Shown here piece by piece: positions 8,296 through 15,318 of a stretch of 64,000 nt of DNA. The notes beneath the pieces are model-generated. The model was not told the DNA's origin. It did no database searches and was given only the letters and a program-made list of their open reading frames with translations. The DNA comes from Variovorax sp. 679 (lineage in GTDB: Bacteria; Pseudomonadota; Gammaproteobacteria; Burkholderiales; Burkholderiaceae_C): NCBI RefSeq assembly GCF_003952185.1, contig NZ_RXFS01000006.1:434001-498000 (forward strand). Reading direction: 5' to 3'. Positions within the stretch are counted from its first letter, which is position 1. Each line of letters begins with the position of its first letter. A program made the position numbers and the translations under genes.

Positions 8296-9960
8296 ATGGC
8301 AGCAGTGGAAGTGAAAGTGCCGGACATCGGCGATTTCGATGAAGTCGCGGTGATCGAGGTGCTCGTGAAGGTGGGCGACACGGTGAAGGCCGAGCAGTCG
8401 CTCATCACGGTCGAATCGGACAAGGCGTCGATGGAAATCCCGTCGTCGACCGCCGGTGTGGTCAAGGAACTCAAGGTCGAAGTCGGCAGCAAGGTGAAAG
8501 AGGGCTCGGTGGTGCTCGTGCTCGAGGCCGAGGGAGCGGGTGCTGCAGCAGCACCGGCCCCCGCGCCCGCTGCGGCTCCCGCAGCCGCCGCGCCTGTCGC
8601 GGCAGCGCCCGCACCGGCTCCTGCCGCCGCTGCGGCGGCTTCCGGCCCGGTCGAGATCAAGGTGCCGGACATCGGCGACTTCAAGGACGTCGCCGTCATC
8701 GAAGTGCTCGTGAAGGTGGGCGATTCGATCAAGACCGAGCAGTCGCTGATCACGGTCGAGTCGGACAAGGCATCGATGGAGATTCCGTCGTCGGCTGCCG
8801 GCGTGCTCAAGGAACTCAAGGTCAAGGTGGGCGACACGGTCAACATCGGTGACCTGATCGCCGTGCTCGAGGGAGCCGCTGGAGCAGCCGCCGCCCCGGC
8901 GCCTGCTCAGGCGGCGGCCGCCGCACCGGCAACCGCCGCCGCCAGCGCGCCTGCTCCGGCAGCCGCGGCGCCGGCACCTGCTGCTGCGGCCCCTGCCCAC
9001 AACACGACGGTCGCACCCAGCGCCAGCCTGCCGCACGCTTCGCCTTCGGTGCGCAAGTTCGCGCGCGAACTCGGCGTGCCGCTCGAAGAGGTCAAGGGCT
9101 CCGGTCCCAAGGGCCGCATCACGCAGGAAGACATCCAGAGCTTCACCAAGGCCGTGATGAGCGGCCAGGCGAGCACCAAGGCATCGGCCGCCAAGGCGCC
9201 GGCCGGTGGCGGCGCGGACGGCGCGGCGCTGGGCCTCATCCCGTGGCCCAAGGTCGACTTCACGAAGTTCGGCACCGTCGAGCGCAAGGACCTGTCGCGC
9301 ATCAAGAAGCTCAGCGGCGCGAACCTGCACCGCAACTGGGTGATGATCCCGCACGTCACCAACAACGACGAAGCCGACATCACCGAGCTCGAAGCCTTCC
9401 GCGTCTCCACCAACAAGGAGAACGAGAAGTCGGGCGTCAAGGTGACGATGCTGGCCTTCGTCATCAAGGCGGTGGTCGCGGCGCTGAAGAAGTTCCCCGA
9501 GTTCAACACCAGCCTGGACGGCGACCAGCTCGTCTACAAGCAGTACTACAACATCGGCTTTGCAGCCGATACGCCCAACGGCCTCGTGGTGCCCGTGTTG
9601 AAGGATGCCGACAAGAAGGGCATCCTGCAGATCAGCGCCGAGATGGGCGAACTCGCCAAGAAGGCGCGCGACGGCAAGCTCGGCTCGGCCGACATGCAGG
9701 GCGGCTGCTTCTCGATCAGCTCGCTCGGCGGCATCGGCGGCACGCATTTCACGCCCATCATCAACGCCCCCGAAGTGGCCATCCTCGGCCTCTCGAAGAG
9801 TGCGATGAAGCCTGTGTGGGACGGCAAGCAGTTCGTGCCGCGTCTCACGCTGCCGATGTCGCTGTCGTACGACCACCGCGTGATCGACGGCGCCCTGGCT
9901 GCGCGTTTCAACGCCTACCTGGGCCAGGTGCTCGCGGACTACCGTCGCATTCTTCTATGA
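8296..9960 (+). CDS. aceF: Pyruvate dehydrogenase E2, dihydrolipoyl acetyltransferase with two lipoyl domains
   Basis: Core acetyltransferase of the PDH complex, 554 residues. Order: lipoyl domain 1 (about 4-77, lipoyl-lysine K43 in ESDKAS), an Ala/Pro linker, lipoyl domain 2 (about 119-192, K158), a long Ala/Pro linker, a peripheral-subunit-binding domain (about 245-283; SPSVRKFARELGV), and the catalytic domain (about 320-554) with active-site H527 and D531 in YDHRVIDG. The two lipoyl domains are nearly identical to each other and to the one at the N-terminus of the downstream E3. The ribosome-binding site is GGGAGA about 8 nt before the ATG. The gap behind it holds a hairpin-rich repeat. 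Confidence 0.98.
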   Translation: MAAVEVKVPDIGDFDEVAVIEVLVKVGDTVKAEQSLITVESDKASMEIPSSTAGVVKELKVEVGSKVKEGSVVLVLEAEGAGAAAAPAPAPAAAPAAAAPVAAAPAPAPAAAAAASGPVEIKVPDIGDFKDVAVIEVLVKVGDSIKTEQSLITVESDKASMEIPSSAAGVLKELKVKVGDTVNIGDLIAVLEGAAGAAAAPAPAQAAAAAPATAAASAPAPAAAAPAPAAAAPAHNTTVAPSASLPHASPSVRKFARELGVPLEEVKGSGPKGRITQEDIQSFTKAVMSGQASTKASAAKAPAGGGADGAALGLIPWPKVDFTKFGTVERKDLSRIKKLSGANLHRNWVMIPHVTNNDEADITELEAFRVSTNKENEKSGVKVTMLAFVIKAVVAALKKFPEFNTSLDGDQLVYKQYYNIGFAADTPNGLVVPVLKDADKKGILQISAEMGELAKKARDGKLGSADMQGGCFSISSLGGIGGTHFTPIINAPEVAILGLSKSAMKPVWDGKQFVPRLTLPMSLSYDHRVIDGALAARFNAYLGQVLADYRRILL

Positions 9961-10030
9961 CTCCCCAGGCACCTTCGGTGCTCCCCCCTGAGGGGGGCAG
10001 CTCCCTTGGGGCGGCCCGGCGGGAGCAGCT
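9961..10030. repeat. Short hairpin-rich intergenic element in the PDH operon (copy A)
   Basis: A perfect CCCCCC-TGA-GGGGGG type inverted repeat followed by a GGCGGCCCGGCGG block fills the aceF/proteasome-homologue gap. It shares the C-run/G-run hairpin and the GGCGGCCCGGC block with the two longer elements at 24751-24842 and 52343-52435, but lacks their TTCGTGT block. It lies directly after the aceF stop and ends at the ribosome-binding site of the next gene, so it could alter mRNA stability or the translation ratio inside the operon. Confidence 0.55.
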
Positions 10031-10624
10031 ATGACCACCGTAGTGGCCGTCCGCAAGGGCGGCCAGGTCACGATGGCAGCCGATTCTCTGGTGACCTTCG
10101 GCGACACGCGGCTCTCGCACCGCGCCGAGGCGAACCAGAAGATCTTCACCGTCGAGGACGCGGCGGGCCAGAGCCTGTTCGCGGTGGCCGGCGCCGCCGC
10201 GCACTTCCTGGTGCTGCAGCACGCGCTGGCCGCGCAGCCGCGCGAGCAGCTCATGTTCGGCAGCAAGCACGAGATCTTCCGCACCTTCACGATGCTGCAT
10301 CCGGTGCTGAAGGATTCGTTCTTCATGCAGACCAAGGAAGACGAGCACGAGCCCTACGAGTCGAGCCAGTTCACGATGCTGATGGCCAACCAGAGCGGCA
10401 TCTACGGCATCTACAGCTACCGCGAGGTGTTCGAGTTCAAGGAGTTCTGGGCCATCGGCTCGGGACGCAGCTTTGCGCTCGGTGCCATGCACGCGGCCTA
10501 TGACATCAAGTCGCGCAGCTCGCGCGACGTGGCGGAGGCGGGCATCGCCGCCGCCTGCGAATTCGATCGCAATTCGGCCCCACCGGTCGACGTTCTCACA
10601 CTCAAACTGAAAGTGTCCAAATGA
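10031..10624 (+). CDS. Proteasome-beta-fold protein, betaproteobacterial proteasome homologue (BPH), HslV-like
   Basis: N-terminal-nucleophile hydrolase of 197 residues resembling HslV and 20S beta subunits. It starts Met-Thr-Thr, so methionine removal would expose the threonine nucleophile with no propeptide. In mature numbering D17 is present (TMAADSLVTF), and the AIGSGRSFALGA segment matches the GSG/S129 region of the family (Ser at mature 143). The usual K33 is not at its gapless position; the nearest candidate is K36 in NQKIF. There is no hslU-like ATPase in the window. It agrees with the family described as BPH, whose physiological substrate is not known to me. It lies between aceF and lpdA and overlaps lpdA by ATGA, so it is co-translated with PDH E3. 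A true HslV is less likely because of the sequence divergence and missing partner. Confidence 0.85.
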   Translation: MTTVVAVRKGGQVTMAADSLVTFGDTRLSHRAEANQKIFTVEDAAGQSLFAVAGAAAHFLVLQHALAAQPREQLMFGSKHEIFRTFTMLHPVLKDSFFMQTKEDEHEPYESSQFTMLMANQSGIYGIYSYREVFEFKEFWAIGSGRSFALGAMHAAYDIKSRSSRDVAEAGIAAACEFDRNSAPPVDVLTLKLKVSK

Positions 10625-12450
10625 GCGAACAACAAATCAAGGTGCCCGACATCGGCGACTTCGACGAAGTCGCGGTCATCGAGGTGCTGGTCAATGTCGG
10701 AGACACGGTCAAGGCCGAGCAGTCGCTGATCACGGTCGAATCGGACAAGGCCTCGATGGAAATCCCGTCTTCCGCCGCCGGCGTGGTGAAGTCGCTGGCC
10801 GTGAAGGTGGGCGACAAGGTCAAGGAAGGCTCGGTCGTGCTGACGCTGGAGGTGAGCGGTGCCGCGGCGCCCGCGCCCGCAGCGGCGGCCCCTGCGCCAG
10901 CGGCTGCAGCGGCCCCGGCACCCAAGGCGGCAATGCCCGCGCCGGCCCCTGCATCGGCCGCCGTGGCCGTGTCGAGCTACGGCGGCAAGGTCGATGTCGA
11001 GTGCGACGTGATCGTGCTCGGCGCCGGCCCCGGCGGCTATTCGGCGGCTTTCCGCGCGGCCGACCTCGGGCTGAAGGTCGTGCTGATCGAGCGCTACGCC
11101 ACCCTCGGCGGCGTGTGCCTGAACGTCGGCTGCATCCCGTCGAAGGCGCTGCTGCACGTGGCTTCTGTCATGGACGAGGTCAAGCACTTCGCCGATCTCG
11201 GCGTGAGCTTCGCGGCCCCGACGGTCGATCGCGCCAAGCTGCTCGGCCACAAGAACAAGGTGGTAGGCAAGCTCACCGGCGGCCTCACGGCCATGGCCAA
11301 GATGCGCAAGGTGACGGTGCTGCGCGGCGTCGGCAACTTCATCGACCCGTATCACATCGAGGTCGAGGAAACCTCCGGCACCAGCTGGGACACCACTGGC
11401 AGCAAGCAGACCGTGAAGTTCCGCAGCGCCATCATCGCGGCCGGCTCGCAGGCCGTGAGCCTGCCCTTCATGCCGAAGGATCCGCGCGTGGTCGACTCGA
11501 CCGGCGCGCTCGAGATGGGTACCGACCCCAAGCGCATGCTGATCCTGGGCGGCGGCATCATCGGCCTCGAGATGGGCACGGTGTACTCCACGCTGGGCGC
11601 ACGCCTCGACGTGGTCGAAATGCTCGACGGCCTGATGCAGGGCGCCGACCGCGACCTCGTGAAGGTCTGGCAGAAGATGAACACGCCGCGTTTCGACAAC
11701 ATCATGCTCAAGACCAAGACGGTCGGCGCCGAGGCTACGAAGGAGGGCATCAAGGTCACCTTCGAGGGCGAGAACGCGCCCAAGGAGCCGCAGGTGTACG
11801 ACCTGGTGCTGCAGGCCGTGGGCCGCAGCCCCAACGGCAAGAAGATCAGCGCCGAGAAGGCCGGCGTGGCGGTGAGCGACCGCGGCTTCATTCCGGTCGA
11901 CATCCAGATGCGCACCAACGTGCCGCACATCTTCGCCATCGGCGACATCGTGGGCCAGCCCATGCTGGCGCACAAGGCGGTGCATGAGGCGCACGTGGCG
12001 GCCGAAGTGATTGCCGGCGAGTTGAAGGGCGACAAGGAGCTGTCGAGCGCGGCTTTCAACGCCCGCGTGATCCCGAGCGTGGCCTATACCGACCCCGAGG
12101 TGGCGTGGGTCGGCCTGACCGAAGATCAGGCGAAGGCCGAAGGCATCAAGGTCAAGAAGGGCCACTTCCCGTGGACCGCCTCGGGCCGCGCCATCGCCAA
12201 CGGCCGCGACGAGGGTTTCACCAAGCTGCTGTTCGACGCCGAGACGCATCGCATCCTGGGCGGCGGCATCGTCGGCACGCATGCCGGCGACATGCTGGGC
12301 GAGATCGCGCTGGCCATCGAGATGGGCGCGGACGAGATCGACATCGGCAAGACCATCCACCCGCACCCGACGCTGGGCGAAAGCATCGGCATGGCGGCGG
12401 AAGTGGCGCATGGCACCTGCACGGACCTGCCGCCGCAGAAGAAGGGCTGA
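10621..12450 (+). CDS. lpdA: Dihydrolipoyl dehydrogenase (E3) of PDH with N-terminal lipoyl domain
   Basis: FAD/NAD disulfide oxidoreductase that reoxidises the dihydrolipoyl groups of AceF. It has 609 residues, about 130 longer than a plain E3, because of an N-terminal lipoyl domain (1-77, lipoyl-lysine K43) and an Ala/Pro linker. FAD-binding IVLGAGPGGYSAA follows (about 131-143), then the redox disulfide C166/C171 in GGVCLNVGCIPSK, the NAD-binding GGGIIGLEMG, and the catalytic H582/E587 pair in HPHPTLGE. The start codon overlaps the proteasome-homologue stop. This gene ends the PDH operon and is followed by a strong terminator. A second, shorter E3 sits at 24904. Confidence 0.97.
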   Translation: MSEQQIKVPDIGDFDEVAVIEVLVNVGDTVKAEQSLITVESDKASMEIPSSAAGVVKSLAVKVGDKVKEGSVVLTLEVSGAAAPAPAAAAPAPAAAAAPAPKAAMPAPAPASAAVAVSSYGGKVDVECDVIVLGAGPGGYSAAFRAADLGLKVVLIERYATLGGVCLNVGCIPSKALLHVASVMDEVKHFADLGVSFAAPTVDRAKLLGHKNKVVGKLTGGLTAMAKMRKVTVLRGVGNFIDPYHIEVEETSGTSWDTTGSKQTVKFRSAIIAAGSQAVSLPFMPKDPRVVDSTGALEMGTDPKRMLILGGGIIGLEMGTVYSTLGARLDVVEMLDGLMQGADRDLVKVWQKMNTPRFDNIMLKTKTVGAEATKEGIKVTFEGENAPKEPQVYDLVLQAVGRSPNGKKISAEKAGVAVSDRGFIPVDIQMRTNVPHIFAIGDIVGQPMLAHKAVHEAHVAAEVIAGELKGDKELSSAAFNARVIPSVAYTDPEVAWVGLTEDQAKAEGIKVKKGHFPWTASGRAIANGRDEGFTKLLFDAETHRILGGGIVGTHAGDMLGEIALAIEMGADEIDIGKTIHPHPTLGESIGMAAEVAHGTCTDLPPQKKG

Positions 12451-12490
12451 GAAGGCTGGAGGGCGCCGGTCGGACCGGCCGGGCGCCCAT

Positions 12491-12519
12491 AAAAAATCCC
12501 GCCGCGGCGGGATTTTTTT
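12491..12519. terminator. Bidirectional intrinsic terminator between lpdA and the NlpC/P60 gene
   Basis: A near-perfect palindrome ATCCCGCCGCGGCGGGAT (12496-12512) is flanked by an A-run on the left and a run of seven T on the right, so it can stop transcription arriving from either side. It serves the convergent PDH operon and the NlpC/P60 gene. Confidence 0.92.
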
Positions 12520-12547
12520 CGTCCTGAATCCGGACTCGGGGGGTGGC

Positions 12548-13123
12548 TCAGTTGCCGGTATTGGCGACGGCCGCAGCCTTCACCTCGTCCGCCGGCCCGC
12601 CGGGCACGCGGCGGGCACCGTCGAAGCGGCGCTGCCAGTAGCTGCCGTTCATGTCCTCGACGCGAACCTGGGCGCCGGAACGGGGGGAGTGGATGAACTT
12701 GCCTTCGCCGACGTAGATGCCGACATGGCTGAAGGCGCGGCGCATGGTGTTGAAGAACACGAGATCGCCGGGCTTGAGCTGGCTGCGGTCGATCTTCTCG
12801 GTGGCGGCTGCCTGCTCTTCGGCGCGGCGGGGGAGCACGTGGCCGACCGTCTCGTTGTACATGGCGCGGACGAAGCCGCTGCAGTCGAAGCCGGATTCGG
12901 CGGTGTTGCCGCCGCGGCGGTACGGAACGCCGAGGAATCCGATGGCGGTCACGACCAGGTCGGAAGTGCGTTCTGTGACGGTTTGGCGAACCTGCTTGAG
13001 TTGCCCGATCAAGCCTTTGTCGGCAAGCATTCGTGCCAGCTCGTCATCGGTCTTTTCCTGTTGGGGGGCTGCATGTACTGCAACGGCAAAGAGGAGGGAC
13101 GCGGGTAGGACGAAAAAACGCAT
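12548..13123 (-). CDS. Secreted NlpC/P60 (C40) cell-wall peptidase
   Basis: Probable peptidoglycan endopeptidase, 191 residues. A signal peptide (1-19, ending VHAAP) exports it. The C40 domain (about 50-165) has the catalytic C81 in FDCSGF, H133 in SHVGIY and third residue H145 in FIHSPRSG. The length and single-domain layout are usual for small NlpC/P60 proteins of Burkholderiales (the YafL/Spr type without anchor domain). The start is notable: a near-consensus sigma-70 promoter has its -10 element only seven bases from the ATG, so the mRNA is probably leaderless. It is convergent with lpdA and shares the terminator. Confidence 0.93.
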   Translation of the reverse strand: MRFFVLPASLLFAVAVHAAPQQEKTDDELARMLADKGLIGQLKQVRQTVTERTSDLVVTAIGFLGVPYRRGGNTAESGFDCSGFVRAMYNETVGHVLPRRAEEQAAATEKIDRSQLKPGDLVFFNTMRRAFSHVGIYVGEGKFIHSPRSGAQVRVEDMNGSYWQRRFDGARRVPGGPADEVKAAAVANTGN

Positions 13124-13130
13124 GGCGCGT

Positions 13131-13159
13131 AGGATATTGATGACGCGCGGTTATGTCAA
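13131..13159 (-). promoter_or_regulatory. Sigma-70 promoter of the NlpC/P60 gene (predicted leaderless start)
   Basis: On the minus strand a perfect TTGACA (-35, 13159-13154) is separated by exactly 17 bases from TATCCT (-10, 13136-13131). Seven bases later comes the ATG at 13123, so transcription is expected to begin at or next to the start codon. No Shine-Dalgarno sequence is possible. Confidence 0.7.
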
Positions 13160-13364
13160 TTTAAACAGAATTAGCGAATCCATCTGTAAGTCGTTGATTT
13201 ACATAAAAAATTTGGATCCGGCCGAAGAAAAAATGTAACGGCGAACGTTTATGGCCCATAAATGGTTGACTGCGAAAGGGCCCTCGAACCTCGGGTTGAT
13301 CGACGCCCTTGCTGGATTCGGTTGCTATTTCTCGTCAAGATCACGTCAACTTCACGGAAAAGCC
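13160..13364. other. A+T-rich gap between the NlpC/P60 and sugar dehydrogenase genes
   Basis: This divergent gap is markedly richer in A+T than its surroundings, especially 13140-13250. It contains a dyad TGTAA-N9-TTACA (13185-13189 / 13199-13203) that could be an operator. No reading frame here looks like a gene. The right part may carry the promoter of the sugar dehydrogenase, but I find no convincing hexamer pair. Confidence 0.4.
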
Positions 13365-14495
13365 ATGAATTTGCCGCGCTTGCTACTTTCGGTCTCTCTT
13401 CGTTGCTGGACATTTGTCACGGTAATCGGTTTCTGCGGTGTCGCCGCGGCGCAGATGCGGCCCGAAACCGTGACCGCCGGACTCGAAAACCCGTGGGGCG
13501 TCGCCTTCCTTCCAGGCGGCCGTTTCGTGGTGACGGAGCGCCCCGGGCGCCTCCGGCTGGTCAGCGCCGACGGCAAGGTCAGCGCGCCCGTCGCGGGCCT
13601 GCCTCCCATCGCGGCGGGCGGTCAGGGCGGCCTGCTCGACGTGCTCGCCGACTCCGGCTTCGAGAAAAACCGCACGCTGTATTTCTGCTTCTCCGAGCCC
13701 GATGCCGGCGGTTCGGCCAACAGCACGGCGCTGGGGCGCGCCAATCTGTCGACCGACGGCACGAAGCTCGAGGACCTGAAGATCATCTTCAGCCAGCAGC
13801 CCAAGGTGGCGAGTCGCAATCACTTCGGCTGCCGCATCGTCGAGGCGCGCGACGGCACGCTGTTCCTCACGCTCGGCGACCGCTTCAGCCGCAAGGAGGA
13901 CGCGCAGAAGCTGGACAACCACCTCGGCAAGATCGTGCGCATCGGCAAGGACGGCACGGTGCCCAGGGACAACCCCTTCGTCGGCAAGGCGGGTGCGTTG
14001 CCCGAGATCTGGAGCTATGGACACCGCAACGGGCAGGGCGCCACGCTTGCGCCAGACGGGCGCCTCTGGATGACCGAGCATGGCCCGCAGGGTGGCGACG
14101 AAATCAACATTCCGCTGGCCGGCCGCAACTACGGCTGGCCGGTCATCACCTACGGCGAGAACTACGGCGGCGGCAAGATCGGCGACGGCATCACGGCCAA
14201 GGAGGGCATGGAGCAGCCGCTGCACTACTGGGTGCCGTCGATCGCGCCGTCCGGCATGGCGTTCTTGACCAGCGATCGCTATGGCGCCGCCTGGAAAGGC
14301 AACCTGTTCGTTGGCTCGCTGAAGTTCGGTTATCTCGATCGCATCGAGCTGAAGGGCGGCAAGGTGGTTGCCGAGCACAGGCTGCTCGCCGAAGGCCGTG
14401 CCCGCATCCGCGACGTGAAGCAGGGGCCGGACGGATTGCTCTACGTGCTGACCGACGAGGCCGACGGCAAGCTGTTGCGCCTGCGGCCGAATTGA
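13365..14495 (+). CDS. PQQ-dependent aldose sugar dehydrogenase-like protein (soluble beta-propeller, exported)
   Basis: Glucose/sorbosone dehydrogenase family, 376 residues. A signal peptide (about 1-29, ending VAAAQ) sends it to the periplasm, and a six-bladed propeller follows. Family-typical parts are ENPWGVAFLPGGRFVVTERP, the histidine-containing segment ASRNHFGCRIV, EIWSYGHRNGQG, and WMTEHGPQGGDEINI with GRNYGWPVITYG, which carry the PQQ and calcium sites of E. coli YliI/Asd. I chose the ATG at 13365 because it directly precedes the signal peptide; an upstream in-frame ATG at 13251 would add 38 residues unlike a signal sequence. Substrate is unknown; aldose oxidation is inferred from family. 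Confidence 0.92.
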   Translation: MNLPRLLLSVSLRCWTFVTVIGFCGVAAAQMRPETVTAGLENPWGVAFLPGGRFVVTERPGRLRLVSADGKVSAPVAGLPPIAAGGQGGLLDVLADSGFEKNRTLYFCFSEPDAGGSANSTALGRANLSTDGTKLEDLKIIFSQQPKVASRNHFGCRIVEARDGTLFLTLGDRFSRKEDAQKLDNHLGKIVRIGKDGTVPRDNPFVGKAGALPEIWSYGHRNGQGATLAPDGRLWMTEHGPQGGDEINIPLAGRNYGWPVITYGENYGGGKIGDGITAKEGMEQPLHYWVPSIAPSGMAFLTSDRYGAAWKGNLFVGSLKFGYLDRIELKGGKVVAEHRLLAEGRARIRDVKQGPDGLLYVLTDEADGKLLRLRPN

Positions 14496-14510
14496 GCCCC
14501 GGGCGACTGA

Positions 14511-15308
14511 TCAGCCGGGACAGCCCGGCAGCGGCAAGGTCGGCAGCATGCGGCGCCAGAGCCGATTCCACTCGGGCCAGTCGTGGCCGCCTTCGGTAGT
14601 GAAAACGCGTTCGGTCGGCAACACGTTTGCCAGCAGCCGGTTGCTGAAGGCGAAACGGTCGTCCACCCCGTAGCCCAGATAGAGCGGCGGCTTGGCGCCT
14701 GCCGTGTTCGTGAAGCCCGAATAGCCGCGCAGCCACTGCCACAGTTGCGTTTCATTGGGCGTGCGGGGAGAGCTTTCGGACGGATCGACCAGAGGGCCTT
14801 TCCATCTGGCGAGGCCGCCGGCATTGGCGATGTCGGTGCCGAGCGCGCGTTCGCCGAGGTAAGGCGCGAGCGCCACCAGCCCCGCGAGTTCACCGGGATG
14901 CGTCTGCGCATAGAGCATTCCGCCGAAACCACCGAGCGAAATGCCGACGAACCAGATGTGGCGGTAGCCCTGGCTGCGCGCCGGCGCCATCACGTCCGCG
15001 CTCAGGCGATCGAGGATGGTCTTGTCGTTGTAGTAGCCGAGGTGTGCGTCGACCAGCATCACGTCTGCTGCGACGCGGTTCTCCTTGACGGCGCGGACGA
15101 AGCCCTCGCGCTCGAATTCGTCGGGTGTCGAGTACGCGCCGGGGAGCATCACCAGCAGCGTGTCGACGTTGGCGCGAGGGCAGCTGCTTTTCTCGAGCGA
15201 GGTTGCCATCGGCACCGTGGCCTTGCGCACGCCGCCGCAGGCGATGACGATCAGCGCGACACCCAGTCCCATCGCTGCGAGGCACAACCGTTTGGAGAAG
15301 AGTTTCAT
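14511..15308 (-). CDS. Alpha/beta-hydrolase-fold lipoprotein
   Basis: A 265-residue putative esterase-like protein. The N-terminus (MKLFSKRLCLAAMGLGVALI) ends in a lipobox VIAC with C24, so it is probably a lipoprotein. The nucleophile elbow is GISLGG (S124), the likely catalytic histidine is H242 in EGGHDWPEW, and D217 (GVDDRF) is a candidate acid. It ends tail to tail with the sugar dehydrogenase (15 bp gap) and starts 10 bp after the HpaB-like gene stop on the same strand, so the two may share a transcript. The substrate is not evident. Confidence 0.8.
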   Translation of the reverse strand: MKLFSKRLCLAAMGLGVALIVIACGGVRKATVPMATSLEKSSCPRANVDTLLVMLPGAYSTPDEFEREGFVRAVKENRVAADVMLVDAHLGYYNDKTILDRLSADVMAPARSQGYRHIWFVGISLGGFGGMLYAQTHPGELAGLVALAPYLGERALGTDIANAGGLARWKGPLVDPSESSPRTPNETQLWQWLRGYSGFTNTAGAKPPLYLGYGVDDRFAFSNRLLANVLPTERVFTTEGGHDWPEWNRLWRRMLPTLPLPGCPG

Positions 15309-15318
15309 CCGCCGGAGT

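Noticed and set aside
8530..9005. Ala/Pro-rich repeats in aceF as a separate repeat region
   Set aside because: They are the flexible interdomain linkers normal for E2 proteins.
10031..10624. Naming the proteasome-fold gene hslV
   Set aside because: The sequence is far from HslV, the Lys33 position differs and no hslU is nearby; the BPH group fits better.
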